DNA from: Zymoseptoria tritici IPO323
Taxonomy: Eukaryota > Ascomycota > Dothideomycetes > Mycosphaerellales > Mycosphaerellaceae
Length of the DNA: 64,000 nt
Direction of reading: 5' to 3'
NCBI RefSeq assembly: GCF_000219625.1
Contig: NC_018204.1
Location: 372,001-436,000, forward strand
Part shown: positions 42,984-53,315 of the stretch, piece after piece
Position numbering within the stretch: the stretch's first letter is position 1
Layout of the letters: each line of letters begins with the position of its first letter
Program-made: the position numbers and the translations under genes
Notes under the pieces: generated by a model
Databases searched by the model: none
The model's input: only the letters and a program-made list of their open reading frames with translations
What the model was told of the DNA's origin: nothing

Positions 42984-44592
42984 GGATCATCACAGCGGGT
43001 TAAAGCGGGGACCCGAACCGTAAAGACATGTTGAGCGCAAATCCTACCGGTTTGCATTCTTGGAGGCCACCTTCTGATCATACGCCATCCTCGAAAGCAT
43101 AGCAATCCTAGGATGTTATTAGCACAATTCCAGAGCGCAGGCGGATGTTTGACGCACGTTGCTGCCTCTCCATTGAGCCATCGCAGGAGAGTGGGCCGTG
43201 AATCGAACGCCTTCTTATGCTCAACGAACCAATTGGGTTTTCTTGTGGTATCGCTTGCATTGCCCCAGTTCTCGCGATGGAGAGATTATCTTCCGAGCTC
43301 TGACGACGGAAATTCTTCTCAGACTGCTGGAAGAAGCCTACTTTGGCGGCTGCGGACTTGAGGATGCCGGCGGGTAGTGGTGCGAGGACGTCTCTAGCGG
43401 TGCGGTCTTTGCGGTGCGGTCTTTGCGGTGCGGTCTTTGCGGTGCGGTCTCTGCGGTGCGGTCTCTGCGGTCTCTGCGGTGCTTGCGTTGTCTGTCGTTG
43501 TATTTTTTGACCCTGGAGTGTGGTGTGCCTTTCGCTCGTGTCGGTGGAATGTTCTCTTTGCCAGGAGAGTGAGAGTCGGCGTAATGCGTGGACGAATGTC
43601 TTCAAGACAGAACAGCAGGACAGAGTGAAGATGTTAAGTCGAGCGATAAAGAATTCCAGACCCACAAGGTAGGGTTGATGCTGGGCGGGTTCGGGTTGGC
43701 GTAGACGCACCGGTCTCCAAGTTCACAGTAGGAATACCCCTTTCGGACCACGCTTCGAGCCCACGCTGTCATTGGACTGTCTTGTGCGTAACTCATCCCT
43801 CAAAAGGTCCTGTATAGCGGGCGCTCGTGCATCTCGAGCAGCTTCCCGGTCGCGCTTCTCGGCCTCCAGCCGCATTGTTCAGTTTTCTCGGAGCATTTGA
43901 CGACGAGCTTGTCCTGTTCCACATCACGCTTTCTCAGGTTCTCTGCGATTTTCGCGTGATCTGCATCATCGAAAGACTTGAGTCGATCCTTTCAACGTTG
44001 ATGGCTTGATACAGTAATCGTTTTCTGTCACCGGTACTGGCCTCGGAAATGATGAGAGCTTTCTGTAACGTGCGAACCACCGGACGAGATCCAGGCGGCC
44101 TTGAGGTTGCTTCGAGCTGTCGAATCGGTGCCGCGCTGCAAAGCCGATGCGGCAAGGGTGGTTGCCGCTGGAGGGTGGTTGGAAGAGTGTCGCCGTCCGC
44201 CGTCCACCATCTCATTCGCCGAGTAGGGGAGGACGAGATGATGCTGAACCAATCCCCAAGCTCAAACGCAGCAACGGACCCACTCACCCCGTCGGCTTGT
44301 CCTCGTCGCGACTGGTAGTATTGTCGAACAGGATGTGGTCGAGAGGCTTATGTCGACACTGCCATCTGCGAGATGTCATTCATCCGGAGCGAGGAGCAGG
44401 CGCCGTTAGTGCTGTCCGTGTGGCTGTAGAGTGTACCGCAAAGACACATGCACGGCGAGGCGGACATGTAGTACTGGTGCGCGTTGATCGTGCCCGGCGT
44501 AATGCAGAGTTCGAGTATCCCGTCCCGCGGACCAAAGTCTCCCCTCCATTACTGTAAGCCGCCTCGAGCAAGCCCTTGGCACAACAGAAAAT
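42984..44592. other. GC-rich stretch with a minisatellite, no confident gene
   Basis: A minus frame over 43108-43710 is open for 200 codons, but its centre is only the translation of the 14-bp minisatellite. 43820-44560 has short frames on both strands with nothing decisive. Confidence 0.35.
43397..43490. repeat. 14-bp minisatellite
   Basis: About five to six copies of gcggtctttgcggt, later copies with ctctg. The unit is not a multiple of three, so the open frame across it is probably a by-product. Confidence 0.8.
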
Positions 44593-44640
44593 TCAAACAA
44601 AAGCATGGCAGAGGAGGATCCGGCCATTCTTGCCCTTGTA

Positions 44641-47582
44641 CAGTGAGCTTGTTGGATTGGATGGCGTTAGATTCGAGGTTACTTCCAATCCAATCTATTA
44701 AGGATCTAATAGTGCTATTAGATATCTAGTCTAAATAAGGCAATCTAATAAGGATCTAAAGGTGTTGTTAGCTATGTTATAGCCTAAGGTGTATTATATA
44801 GTATTATATACTTGCTATTGCCCTTATTAACTATATAGTTCCTTACTCTAGCTTAAGGAGTCTGCTACCGTTATTAATATAAATAACTGCTAGAATAACT
44901 ACTCTCTTAGCTGCGTTATTATGTTGTTATGTACCTTATCCTTATTATTAAATGCCGGTGTTGTAACTCCTTCTCTTGTCTTAATAGGAGGTCTATATGC
45001 GCTACGAAGGAAGGCATAAGCCTTAATAATGTCGCTACTAAGCTATAAACGGCGGTAGGTAATTATATCTCTGCCGCTACTAAAGGATCGTTCAGGGTTG
45101 TCGCTTATTAAAGGGATCGAGAGGTAGTCGAATACTATGCGTAAGAGATTCGGCTATTGTATCCGGCGTACGTACTACTATATAAGGACGTCGAATAGAG
45201 CGACTACTAGATTATATTTACCGGCGGCGTTATATTAAGGGTCTAGTAGTAGATTAGCTAATAGGTATTTAGTTAGTTTATTAAGAGCGACTCCGGCCGC
45301 TCTATAAGAAGTCTTAAGGCGCTTAAAGTTACGCATACGACTCTGTATACTGTCTTCTACTAGTAGTAGTACTAGAGCTATTATATAAGCCGCTATAAAG
45401 ATGCCCTTATAGTTATTAGTCTAGAGCTTAGTTACTTGCTCGTAAACTATAGAAGCCTAGCTAGCCTAAGACTCCTACGTCTATTAGCCCTTAAACTACT
45501 ACTTCTTAAGGAGCGGATTAAGGTAGACTACGGCAAAGAGGATCGGTGTATTATCGTAGAGGGTGTAGTACTTCTTAATCTTATACTAGGCGTAGTTGTA
45601 GTTGTCTAAGAGATACTAGAAGGACTTGTCGCTAGCCGCTTCTTCGCTAAATTCGATACGGAAGTTGTCTATAGTATCTAAAAGGAAGCTAATAGTCGGA
45701 TACTAGTTATAGAGCGAGCGCTAATTGCCTTACGAGTCGATTGTAGCTACCTCGAAGGTAGCTAGAGCATCGTAAATTCGATTTAGTTGCTTCTAGTATT
45801 GTGCCTTTATCCGGTTATCCTTTAAACTTGCCTCGCCCTTGTGTTCCTTTAGCTAGCCCTTTATAAACCGCTTAATCCTCTCTTACAGCTCGAGAGCTCT
45901 CGTAATTATATAGTAGGTCGAGTTCTAGCGTATGTCGTTGTCTTAGATAAGCTAGTAGAAGAAGGAAGGTGTTAGTAAGGGCTATAAGAAATAAGGTTAA
46001 AGATTAAGGGGTCGGCGGGAGCGCGGCAGCGAAAAGTCCCTTACGCGGGCCGCGTACGGGGGCTAATTATAAATTCGGAAATTAGCTAGTATAGACCTAC
46101 TTTAGAAACTTACCTTTAGCTTGTCGAATTGCTCTAAAACTCTACTAACAATAATACCTACGAATCGCTTAATCCTCTACGGCGATCCTCGAATAAACCG
46201 TACTATGTTATAGAGCATGCTAACCGGCCCTCTCGTAGCCTAGAAAGCGTCTATAGCGTCTACCGCTCCCTTCTTTACCTTAGCCTCTAGCGCCGCTAAC
46301 GCCTTGCTAGCTCTAGCGCTAAGCAACAACGCCCTCGCACATAGATTCGTAACATAGCTAAGGTAGCGTAGTCTACGTAACAGCCGCTACTTCGTAGTCT
46401 AGTATAGGTAGAGCTCCTTTAGGATTAGGTCTACGACGGCTGTGTTAGTACTAATGTTGTCGCATATAAAGTATCCGATGTTCCGCTAGAGGTTGTATTT
46501 GCTAATTACCTCTATAAGAGCCGTAGCCTCGTTCTTAGTAGACTTCGTACTATACGTCCTTCTAAATGCTAATAGCCGAGTCCTTCGAGTCCCTCTACTA
46601 TCGACGAAGTAAGCGAATACGCTAAGGATCGAGTAGTTGTTAGGGCTAGTCTAGCTATTAAAGGACAGGTATATCTTGCTAATAGAGTCTCTTAGTTCTC
46701 GCTACACCGCAACCTTCTTATTCGTATACGCTTCTATTATCTACCCTCGAATCGTCGATGCCGTACGCGGTAGAAACCCCCCTATTAAAGAGCTAAGGAA
46801 TGTAATAAGATCGCGGAAGTATTAGTTCTTAACTATCCGGAAGGTAATATAGCAATACACTATCTAGCGTACGAGAAGGCTCTTAAATTCGTTTATACTG
46901 TAGTCCTTAGTAAGCTGCTAGTATACTACACTACTAGCGAACGAGCTCTTAATGCTTCTACCTCCGACAATTAGCTTACTAGTAATCCGGTTAAGCTAGT
47001 GTTTAGTCTCTAAATAATTAAGAGCAGGGCTGTTGCTATTATTATATGTTAGAAGTACTTGCTCTGTACTAGCTACCTTATAGTAGTAGCAATAGTAGTA
47101 CTTCCTTAAGTCCTTTGCATATAACAACGCCTTACCGGACCTCTAGATTAGTAACTTGCCCTTGCGAGTCTTGTTGCATAGCGTAGCAATAACAGCATAG
47201 CGTGTGTATTTACTACTCCGGATCTAGAAGGTTTCCTTACGAAGAGCTAGATCGAATCGAGGGCTCGTCTTATAGAGCGTAACATAGTCGGTAACCTTGC
47301 TACTCGGTCTAAACAACGAGAATAGAAGCATTGTAAGAGCATAAGGATAATAATAGCGATAATAGATACAGAGATAACTACACCTTTAAGGTCGCAGAGT
47401 CTTTAACATGCCGTGCAACAACAACCCCTGCAGCCCTACACTATTGGCAATCTAATTAGCAATAGATTAGCAGTAAACAACACCTCTAATCTATCTAATA
47501 ACGACGACATAGTAATCCAACACCGCTAAATCAATCTATTGCCAATCCAATCCAACAAGGATCCAATCCAACAAGCTCACTG
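44641..47582 (-). mobile_element. hAT transposon, 2942 bp, RIP-degraded
   Basis: Inverted ends cagtgagcttgttggattgg (22 bp perfect) at 44641 and 47582, flanked by the 8-bp duplication cccttgta (44633-44640, 47583-47590). Subterminal aatccaatc/ggatctaat words are repeated many times at both ends. The transposase lies on the minus strand. Confidence 0.9.
44950..47330 (-). pseudogene. hAT transposase relic
   Basis: Minus-strand frames with frequent TAG give hAT landmarks. Near 46650-46430 is SILSVFAYFVDSRGTRRTRL with a following LLAFRR and an IGYFICDN-type motif. Near 45140-45030 is the dimerisation signature SDNPERSFSSGRDIITYRRL. An N-terminal Lys/Arg/Tyr-rich BED-like stretch lies around 47280-47100 (SSKYTRYAVIATLCNKTRKG). 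Inactive. Confidence 0.75.
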
Positions 47583-48193
47583 CCCTTGTATCTCACACAA
47601 CTGCGTCGCTGCTGGTCCACGTTGTGAGTTGCAGTGAAGAATTTGGCCATCCTATTGCTCCAGTAGTGCCGTCGTCCAGAGATTTGGCAGCGGTAGTAAG
47701 ATGAAGAGGCCGCGAATATTTCGTCCATAGGAGAGGCTTTGGTCGTGTAGTTGTAACAATCGAAATGCGTAGCGTTTGGAGGACGACGGGCGTCCAGGTC
47801 GATTGGGATGGCTCTCAACTCCCAGCCTAAGTCGTCGAGTATGAGGTTATTCTTTATCTTCAGCTTGAGAGCACCCATCCGACCGCGTCCTGCTTGAGGT
47901 ATAAGTCGGACTCCCAGCTGCTGAACGACTCTTGGCTTCGGTCGTGAACGGCAGTCCCTCTGGTCGCCATTCGGGTGGTCGCCATTCGGATTAGAAGCCA
48001 CGGTGGCAATGATGGCAGCTGCGGCAAAGATAGCACGTCTTGTCGTGTGGCAGATCTTGTTCGTGCGGTGATGTAGCTAGTTCTGGAACCACAGCACTAC
48101 CGAGCCTCTCAGAGGCGTCAATCGGTTCGCGCCGCCGTTGAGGACCAAAGATGGGTCGTATGGGCCGAGAACAGCTTTTCGGTGCGGCATCAT

Positions 48194-48725
48194 CGTGACT
48201 CTATGTCCGCCCGATCTCGCGTTGCCTTCCTCATAGGACCCTTATGCCTCGAGTCTTTGCTTGCTGAATGATTTCGAGCTCCGGCTGAGCTTCCGTTCTC
48301 CTCGACCAATGCGGCGTCTAGTCCACAGGACAGGGAAGATTCTCCAGCATACTTGCGCGTTTCCAGGTGACGACGGCTGGCGCGGGGACGCAACGTTAGG
48401 CATATCTGGAAAGTAAAGGCTGCCGCAGTCGTCGGGCATCAGCATCCTTCTCGTCTCCGGATCCTTCGCATTCTTCCGAGTCGGAAGTCTCGTTTTCGAA
48501 GCTGGCGTGGCGACACGTGTTCATGCATTCATCGAAGCGGATTTGGGCAGCATAGCGGCGACCTTTCCATCGTGGACAGGTACATGACGAGGTTGTTCGC
48601 ATTTGCCGTGAGACATAAGCAAGCAGTCCGGGGATGCCAGTTCTTATAGCATTAATGGACAGACCCCAAAATGATCTACGGCCGCGCTGCCCTTGCGGAC
48701 ATGATTCTTTTCTCTCGTCTGGCGG
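48194..48725 (-). other. minus-strand gene-like frames, unresolved
   Basis: A frame from ATG 48602 (MRTTSSCTCPRWKGRRYAAQ) with CxCP and CMNTC motifs and an acidic stretch (ENETSDSEECEGSGDEKDAD) is protein-like to about 48420. A second frame to 48190 may be its continuation out of phase. No structure supports joining them. Confidence 0.3.
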
Positions 48726-49375
48726 TCATTTAAAAATGCGACTGTCTCTATCGTCGTCGTCATTCTCGGTGACGGCTTCTGCTAGAGCGGCCAGGGGTCG
48801 TTGGAGGTAATCTCGGCGCCAGTAGGAGAGGAGTATCTCCTCACCCACTGCACCTTTTGGTGTCGGGAAGGTATCTCTTGGCCAACTTCTCGCGCAAGTC
48901 AGCCTCCTTTGGACAACCTCCTGCGCGGGTGGTGGAGAGGCGGAGTGATAACGCAGGTTTGGTGGGTGCTGGGGTTGGGTGGTGAAGAGGTCGAGGTGGT
49001 GACGGGGTTTGATGGGTACCGGAAGAGATTCGGTGGCTGGAGGGTCCATACTGGAAGGAAGCTTGCTCTTCCGAGGATTTGTCGATGTTCGTGATGAGCG
49101 CCTTGTTTTCTCTGTGGCATTTGGAGCTTTAGAAAGACCCCCGAGAAGACTTTGTCGTCGGTCTCCGATGATCGAGTGCGAGGGATTTGAGTCGGAGAAA
49201 TTGCTTGTTCTTCTGCTGCTGAGGATTTGTTGCTGTCTTTGGATTCTTGGATTTTTGGAGCCTTTGCGAAGGCCTTTAAGAAGAGGCTGTTGTTGGAAGT
49301 CTGATCATCGAGCCGTTCGATCTCCTTGCCTAGCTTATCGTTGTCGTCCGACGGCAGCTCGATAATATCGGGCAA
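48726..49375 (-). pseudogene. unrecognised gene with one frame change
   Basis: ATG 49375 (MPDIIELPSDDNDKLGKEIE) begins an acidic, Ser/Lys-rich region protein-like to about 49130. From there the protein-like frame is one base over (TRRSSRTSTNPRKSKLPSSM), then Pro-rich (LFTTQPQHPPNLRYHSASPP) and a C-terminal helix (LSYWRRDYLQRPLAALAEAV, then an acidic run) to the stop at 48726. A run of five G near 49134 is a likely indel site. About 215 residues. No C-to-T nonsense. Probably a nuclear or disordered protein; function unknown. Confidence 0.4.
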
Positions 49376-49893
49376 GGGCGGAGGTCGATGATTCCATGTG
49401 GTGGCCCTTCGCCGAGCGATATAGCTTCTGACACTTCGCCTGCATCACCTAGACTGCTCTTCTGCTGCCTTCATTCGAACACCCAGGCCAAGGCCAGCAT
49501 CCTCAGAGCTGTCGTCCTCATCCTCATGCTCATCACTCGCTCTAGATCATGTCCAATTAACAAATTAATGGTACAGGAGCTATCATCGCTACAGGAGGCT
49601 GGGGTCGAAGAACGGATCTCTTCGGCATCGCTCGATATTTCTCGATGTGCGAATGATCGCATCTGAACTGAGAGCGCGCTGCGCTCCGGCTCCGGCTGCA
49701 AGGTCCGCACTCCCGTCTCTTGCCGATCAAACAGCTCAAGGAGCACAGCAGAACCACAAGTAGGCAGGGCCCCGTGATGGTATTCGACAGCCGCCGCACC
49801 TGCATCAGCATCGCCCCGCGTGTTGGAGATATTCCGACGGTCAGCATCTTCTCCGTAGTCCTTCAGTGATAGCAGCTTTTCCTCCATGCGTGC
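49376..49893 (-). other. open minus-strand frame of uncertain status
   Basis: A frame from ATG 49887 (MEEKLLSLKDYGEDADRRNI) to 49471 is open for 138 codons and protein-like in its first half. A frame with a signal-like hydrophobic stretch (ITLSITLFLLLLQITSEAIV) at 50072-49863 overlaps it. I cannot decide between them. Confidence 0.3.
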
Positions 49894-50442
49894 CTATGTA
49901 CCGCTATCCTCTCTTGACTTGATGAGGCCTTGCAGCTGATCGTGGTGGCCGCGGAAACGATGGCCTCGGAGGTGATCTGCAGTAGGAGGAGGAAGAGGGT
50001 AATGCTCAGGGTGATGTGGTTCGGAGGACCAGAAGAGGCGTGTCGGAGAGTGGCCGACTGGAAAGACGTCATATAGACTGGTCGGCGTCGAGAGATTTGT
50101 GTTGGAGGTGATGTGACTTAGCGTGTCTGGCACTGGCGCGCTCTTATCGTGCCTTATCTTTGTGATCATCTTGGCCTTGCTCCAAACCGCTCGAAGTCTT
50201 TGTCCTTCGAAGTCCAGAGCCCTTGCTATTCCGGCTTCTCTCACGTCAATTTCTTGTCGAGCAAGCGAGAGTGGACAAAAGTGCTGTGCGGCGCAGGTCG
50301 GGAATGATGGAAAATCTGGAAGGCAGGTTTGGATCATCGTGGATGCAGCGGCAACTATGATCAAATGCGGTTCATAGCGAGGTGTCCTCAGGCGCGGGCC
50401 ATGCTGGGTGAGACAGGTCTTGACACGGCAGCGCCTCCCCAT
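49894..50442 (-). CDS. unrecognised 182-codon frame
   Basis: Open from ATG 50442 (MGRRCRVKTCLTQHGPRLRT) to the stop at 49894. The central part is protein-like (QEIDVREAGIARALDFEGQR, LYDVFPVGHSPTRLFW). The N-terminal 40 residues are less so, and the real start may be an internal Met or an upstream exon. His/Pro-rich C-terminal third. No motif. Confidence 0.3.
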   Translation of the reverse strand: MGRRCRVKTCLTQHGPRLRTPRYEPHLIIVAAASTMIQTCLPDFPSFPTCAAQHFCPLSLARQEIDVREAGIARALDFEGQRLRAVWSKAKMITKIRHDKSAPVPDTLSHITSNTNLSTPTSLYDVFPVGHSPTRLFWSSEPHHPEHYPLPPPTADHLRGHRFRGHHDQLQGLIKSREDSGT

Positions 50443-50756
50443 CGGTTGGATCAGCCATGTCAGTATCCCAAGCTTGTTGCTCGCAGGATCTGCTTTTGTT
50501 CGGCTCTGTATGAGATGAAGGCGGAGGGATCGCAGATACCCGTCGCCTACGAGGGAGGAACAACTGCTTCCTTAAGCAAGTGTTGAGTGAAACATGTTTT
50601 CGTTGGCTTTGCCCGGCGTAGCACTAATTTTGTCGGTCGCTCAATCCCCTCCTTCGTTTCTTTCCCCTTTCTGTCGACTCTCACGTTGACGGTCGGAGGA
50701 AGGTCATCCTTGACGACCGGCGGCGAAGACATTTGTTTCGACTCCGCTCCTGCGTT

Positions 50757-51203
50757 TCAGCCCCGGCAGCACTCCGTCTTGTCATCTTGCTCCACATTTC
50801 CTTGTTGCCATTTCCGTTGCACAAGACCATCTTGGCCTTGTGCGCTTGGTCTTTCGGAGTTCGTGTGAGAGAGGTTGATAAGCAGTTCCGGTGCGGGTCG
50901 TTTGCTCTGCTCCGCGTTTAGTGGCCAGGCGGTGCGCCATAAGTTGGCTTGGGTGATTGCATGGCGTCTTCGTATGACTTCTTCGTGGATGACGGGTTGA
51001 GACGCCCAGTGATCTGTCATGTGCTGTCCTGTTAACTTGATGTTCCTGATCAGGTGATCAAAGCTTGAAGCCGAAAGCTGAAGTCCGTGTAATAGAAGAA
51101 GGTCTGCGGGGTTGCAAGCAGAATGATCAACGCGTACACCCTCACCTCCTTGCACCTTCGCCACAATGCAATCATGCTCCGCCTCTCCCTTCGATCGAGG
51201 CAT
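50757..51203 (-). CDS. unrecognised 148-residue protein
   Basis: ATG 51203 (MPRSKGEAEHDCIVAKVQGG) to TGA 50757, uninterrupted and protein-like throughout (LQLSASSFDHLIRNIKLTGQ, VIHEEVIRRRHAITQANLWR). It ends in a Gln/Lys-rich tail with two Cys. No signal peptide, no membrane helix, no recognised domain. Confidence 0.38.
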   Translation of the reverse strand: MPRSKGEAEHDCIVAKVQGGEGVRVDHSACNPADLLLLHGLQLSASSFDHLIRNIKLTGQHMTDHWASQPVIHEEVIRRRHAITQANLWRTAWPLNAEQSKRPAPELLINLSHTNSERPSAQGQDGLVQRKWQQGNVEQDDKTECCRG

Positions 51204-51347
51204 GCAAAATTGCTACCTTTCAAACTTCACCACCACGCCAGCTGCGTCAACCTTCCATCTCAGTGGCAGCACCGCCCCGTCCTCATACTCCTTGCCGTCT
51301 TGCCCGCCCTCCCTTTCCTCCGCATCCACCATACTCCCGCTCGAGCT

Positions 51348-51956
51348 TCACAGCCGACCACTCTTCCTCCCATTGCTCTGGGACAGCTTGTAACTATCAC
51401 GGGAGAGTCGGCGAAGGAGTGTAATACGATCCAGCATGACCATCTTTTCCAAAGTCATCCTTGGCCGTGCTTTCACACCACACTGTCGAGTCGCGTCGAG
51501 CTCTCGTTCCCGGCCGCCGCCGCTGCCATAGGTGTACGGCTTCGATTTAATCGGAGGCTGTTTGGTCCTTTCCCCGGCACTCCGCCTTTTCGACGTCAAC
51601 TTCCGTACACCGCCCGCGTCCCAGGGCGGACATTTGTCATATCTGTCCAGTTCGGCTCGGTGTCTTGAAAGCCAAGGTGTTTCCTTTGACCGAATCTGTG
51701 TCAACTCCGCGAGCTGTCGTTGCGTTGAAGATGTGATGCATTTCGCTATACAGATCGGACGTACTTCGCACCTCGCAGGTGAGACCGAATGTTGCACGTC
51801 AAAGACGCTGCTGCTGTGGATATGAGCGTATGCCACGCTCTCGGCAACCATGTCTGTGGATCGTGGTACTCCTGTGTATGGCAATAAACGGCTGATGTTG
51901 CAACTACTACGACCAGCGCTCCAGATCAATGTCCCTCTTCTGCAACCGCACCACAC
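51348..51956 (-). CDS. unrecognised 202-residue protein
   Basis: ATG 51956 (MWCGCRRGTLIWSAGRSSCN) to the stop at 51348. The frame is open and protein-like over its length (SVAYAHIHSSSVFDVQHSVS, CIAKCITSSTQRQLAELTQI), with a Lys/Arg-rich C-terminal third (LTSKRRSAGERTKQPPIKSK, LEKMVMLDRITLLRRLSRDS). Seven Cys in the first 85 residues. Could be nuclear by charge. No domain recognised. Same strand as the next three candidate genes. Confidence 0.42.
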   Translation of the reverse strand: MWCGCRRGTLIWSAGRSSCNISRLLPYTGVPRSTDMVAESVAYAHIHSSSVFDVQHSVSPARCEVRPICIAKCITSSTQRQLAELTQIRSKETPWLSRHRAELDRYDKCPPWDAGGVRKLTSKRRSAGERTKQPPIKSKPYTYGSGGGRERELDATRQCGVKARPRMTLEKMVMLDRITLLRRLSRDSYKLSQSNGRKSGRL

Positions 51957-51996
51957 TCGGCCACTTCTTTTCGCGGTAGTCCTTCGTCTTTCTTCG

Positions 51997-52314
51997 CTAT
52001 CGCCGAGCCATCAGTGGGTTCGGGGAGATCGAGGTCACTGCGAAGGGTCTGTCCGCTGTTGGCGTAGCTTGCGGAGGACTCGAGACGGTGGTTGGAATCC
52101 GATGTTGGCCGTGCTGTGTGTGAGTCAACTCATTGTGATCTAGAGTCTGAAAGTCGACGATGTTCGGCGTTTTGTGTGACCGGGGTTCGATAAGGTTGTC
52201 GTCGTCTTGCAGGGTAATCTGTTTGTCTTCGAGCTCTGGAGCTGTTTGATTAATGTTGTCGTCGTCATGTGTGCGGACAAGCGGAGCAGGCGGAGGTGTT
52301 CTACGGTGGACCAT
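51997..52314 (-). CDS. small Asp/Pro/Thr-rich protein
   Basis: ATG 52314 (MVHRRTPPPAPLVRTHDDDN) to the stop at 51997, 105 residues, uninterrupted. Composition suggests a disordered protein (ELEDKQITLQDDDNLIEPRS). No domain. It lies 40 bp upstream of the 51348-51956 gene on the same strand; they could be exons of one gene. Confidence 0.35.
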   Translation of the reverse strand: MVHRRTPPPAPLVRTHDDDNINQTAPELEDKQITLQDDDNLIEPRSHKTPNIVDFQTLDHNELTHTQHGQHRIPTTVSSPPQATPTADRPFAVTSISPNPLMARR

Positions 52315-52609
52315 TTCAAAGTAGTACGGAGGGCCATTTCAAAGTATTACAGAGAAGAGAGCCATCAAGGTCTTGCGGAGGACGATGTCAATCTTTTCAT
52401 TCTGTACGACGAGACCTCCTTGAGGCGGCCACCAAACCGCTCTGGTCGAAATTGATGTGCATGGCCTTGCTCCCGCCGGAGCCGAATCCGCCGTCTACCG
52501 ACAGAATAAGGTATCGACGTTTCAAGCGGCATTGTCCGTCCGGTGCACCGCAGTACGAGCAGCAGCCGGCACAGTGAAATGCATCATGCGCGGCGCTCGC
52601 AATCGCTGT

Positions 52610-53110
52610 TCACGACAGGCATGGAGGCAGGACCTTTCGCCCGGCCGACTGCAGGCAACTGACCGAAGTCCGCCCTCGAAGCTCTGGTCTCTTCACCTTC
52701 GGCGATCCCTGCAGCGACCCACGATCCACAGCCTGTAGAAGAACCAATCTCGGAAGAGGACAGACTGATGGATCGGAGAGGGCGTGAGGAGAAAGACAAG
52801 GACGTTTCGGAGAGCCAACATGTGTAAGAGATCGAGAGGGCAGTATAGATGACAATTGTGCCTGGTACTGACACAGTTGCCTTGCTCTGGAGATGGTGCG
52901 GACAGGCTCGCCACTGCTGTCGCTCAGCAAGACCGCCAGCGAAGGCGAAGTACCGGTGAGTGGGTCGATGTTGTCTTGTGACCCATTCAAGTCGTTGCCG
53001 ACGGTTGCCCGGTCGTCGAGGATGTTGCGGTGGTCTTTCAATCTTTTGTTCAAAGGTGGTTGTTGATGGGATTGGGGGCCGGACTGTGCAGGACTTCTTC
53101 ACGAACAACT
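52610..53110 (-). CDS. unrecognised frame, about 147 codons
   Basis: The protein-like frame reads RLKDHRNILDDRATVGNDLN, GTSPSLAVLLSDSSGEPVRT and ISRARQLCQYQAQL to a stop at 52610. It lacks an ATG at its 5' end; in frame it extends upstream through a Gln/Pro stretch to a TGA that is one change from CGA. A short frame at 53340-53119 (RDIASRWEETEVMDDGSAEE) on the same strand may be an upstream exon. Confidence 0.33.
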
Positions 53111-53315
53111 CCGGTACTTCACTTCATCACCACTACGCTGCAGAGGATCGTCGTCTCTTCGTTTGCCGTGGAGTCTTTTGGCCTTCGCTTCGACTTCGAC
53201 TTCATCCCGATCAGCCTGGATTCTTCAGCTGAGCCATCATCCATCACTTCAGTCTCCTCCCATCGTGACGCAATGTCCCTGGGAAAGCTCCTCAACCGCC
53301 GTTCCGCCGTCGTGG

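Larger units (their letters stand above)
44593..48193 (-). pseudogene. small protein gene split by a hAT transposon
   Basis: From ATG 48193 (MMPHRKAVLGPYDPSLVLNG) the frame passes one TAG (48077-48079), then a hydrophobic run (RAIFAAAAIIATVASN) and a body with Cys and Tyr residues (NATHFDCYNYTTKASPMDEI, SSSYYRCQISGRRHYW) to the hAT element at 47582. Below 44641 the same codon phase gives KNGRILLCHAFV and TGA at 44593-44595. About 216 residues, in phase across the insertion and one copy of the 8-bp duplication. The hydrophobic run could be a signal peptide if translation started near it. Secreted or effector-like status is speculation. Confidence 0.55.

Noticed and set aside
43108..43710. 200-codon minus-strand frame across the 14-bp minisatellite
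   Set aside because: The Arg/Pro/His-rich centre is just the minisatellite read in phase order, and the flanks are not protein-like.
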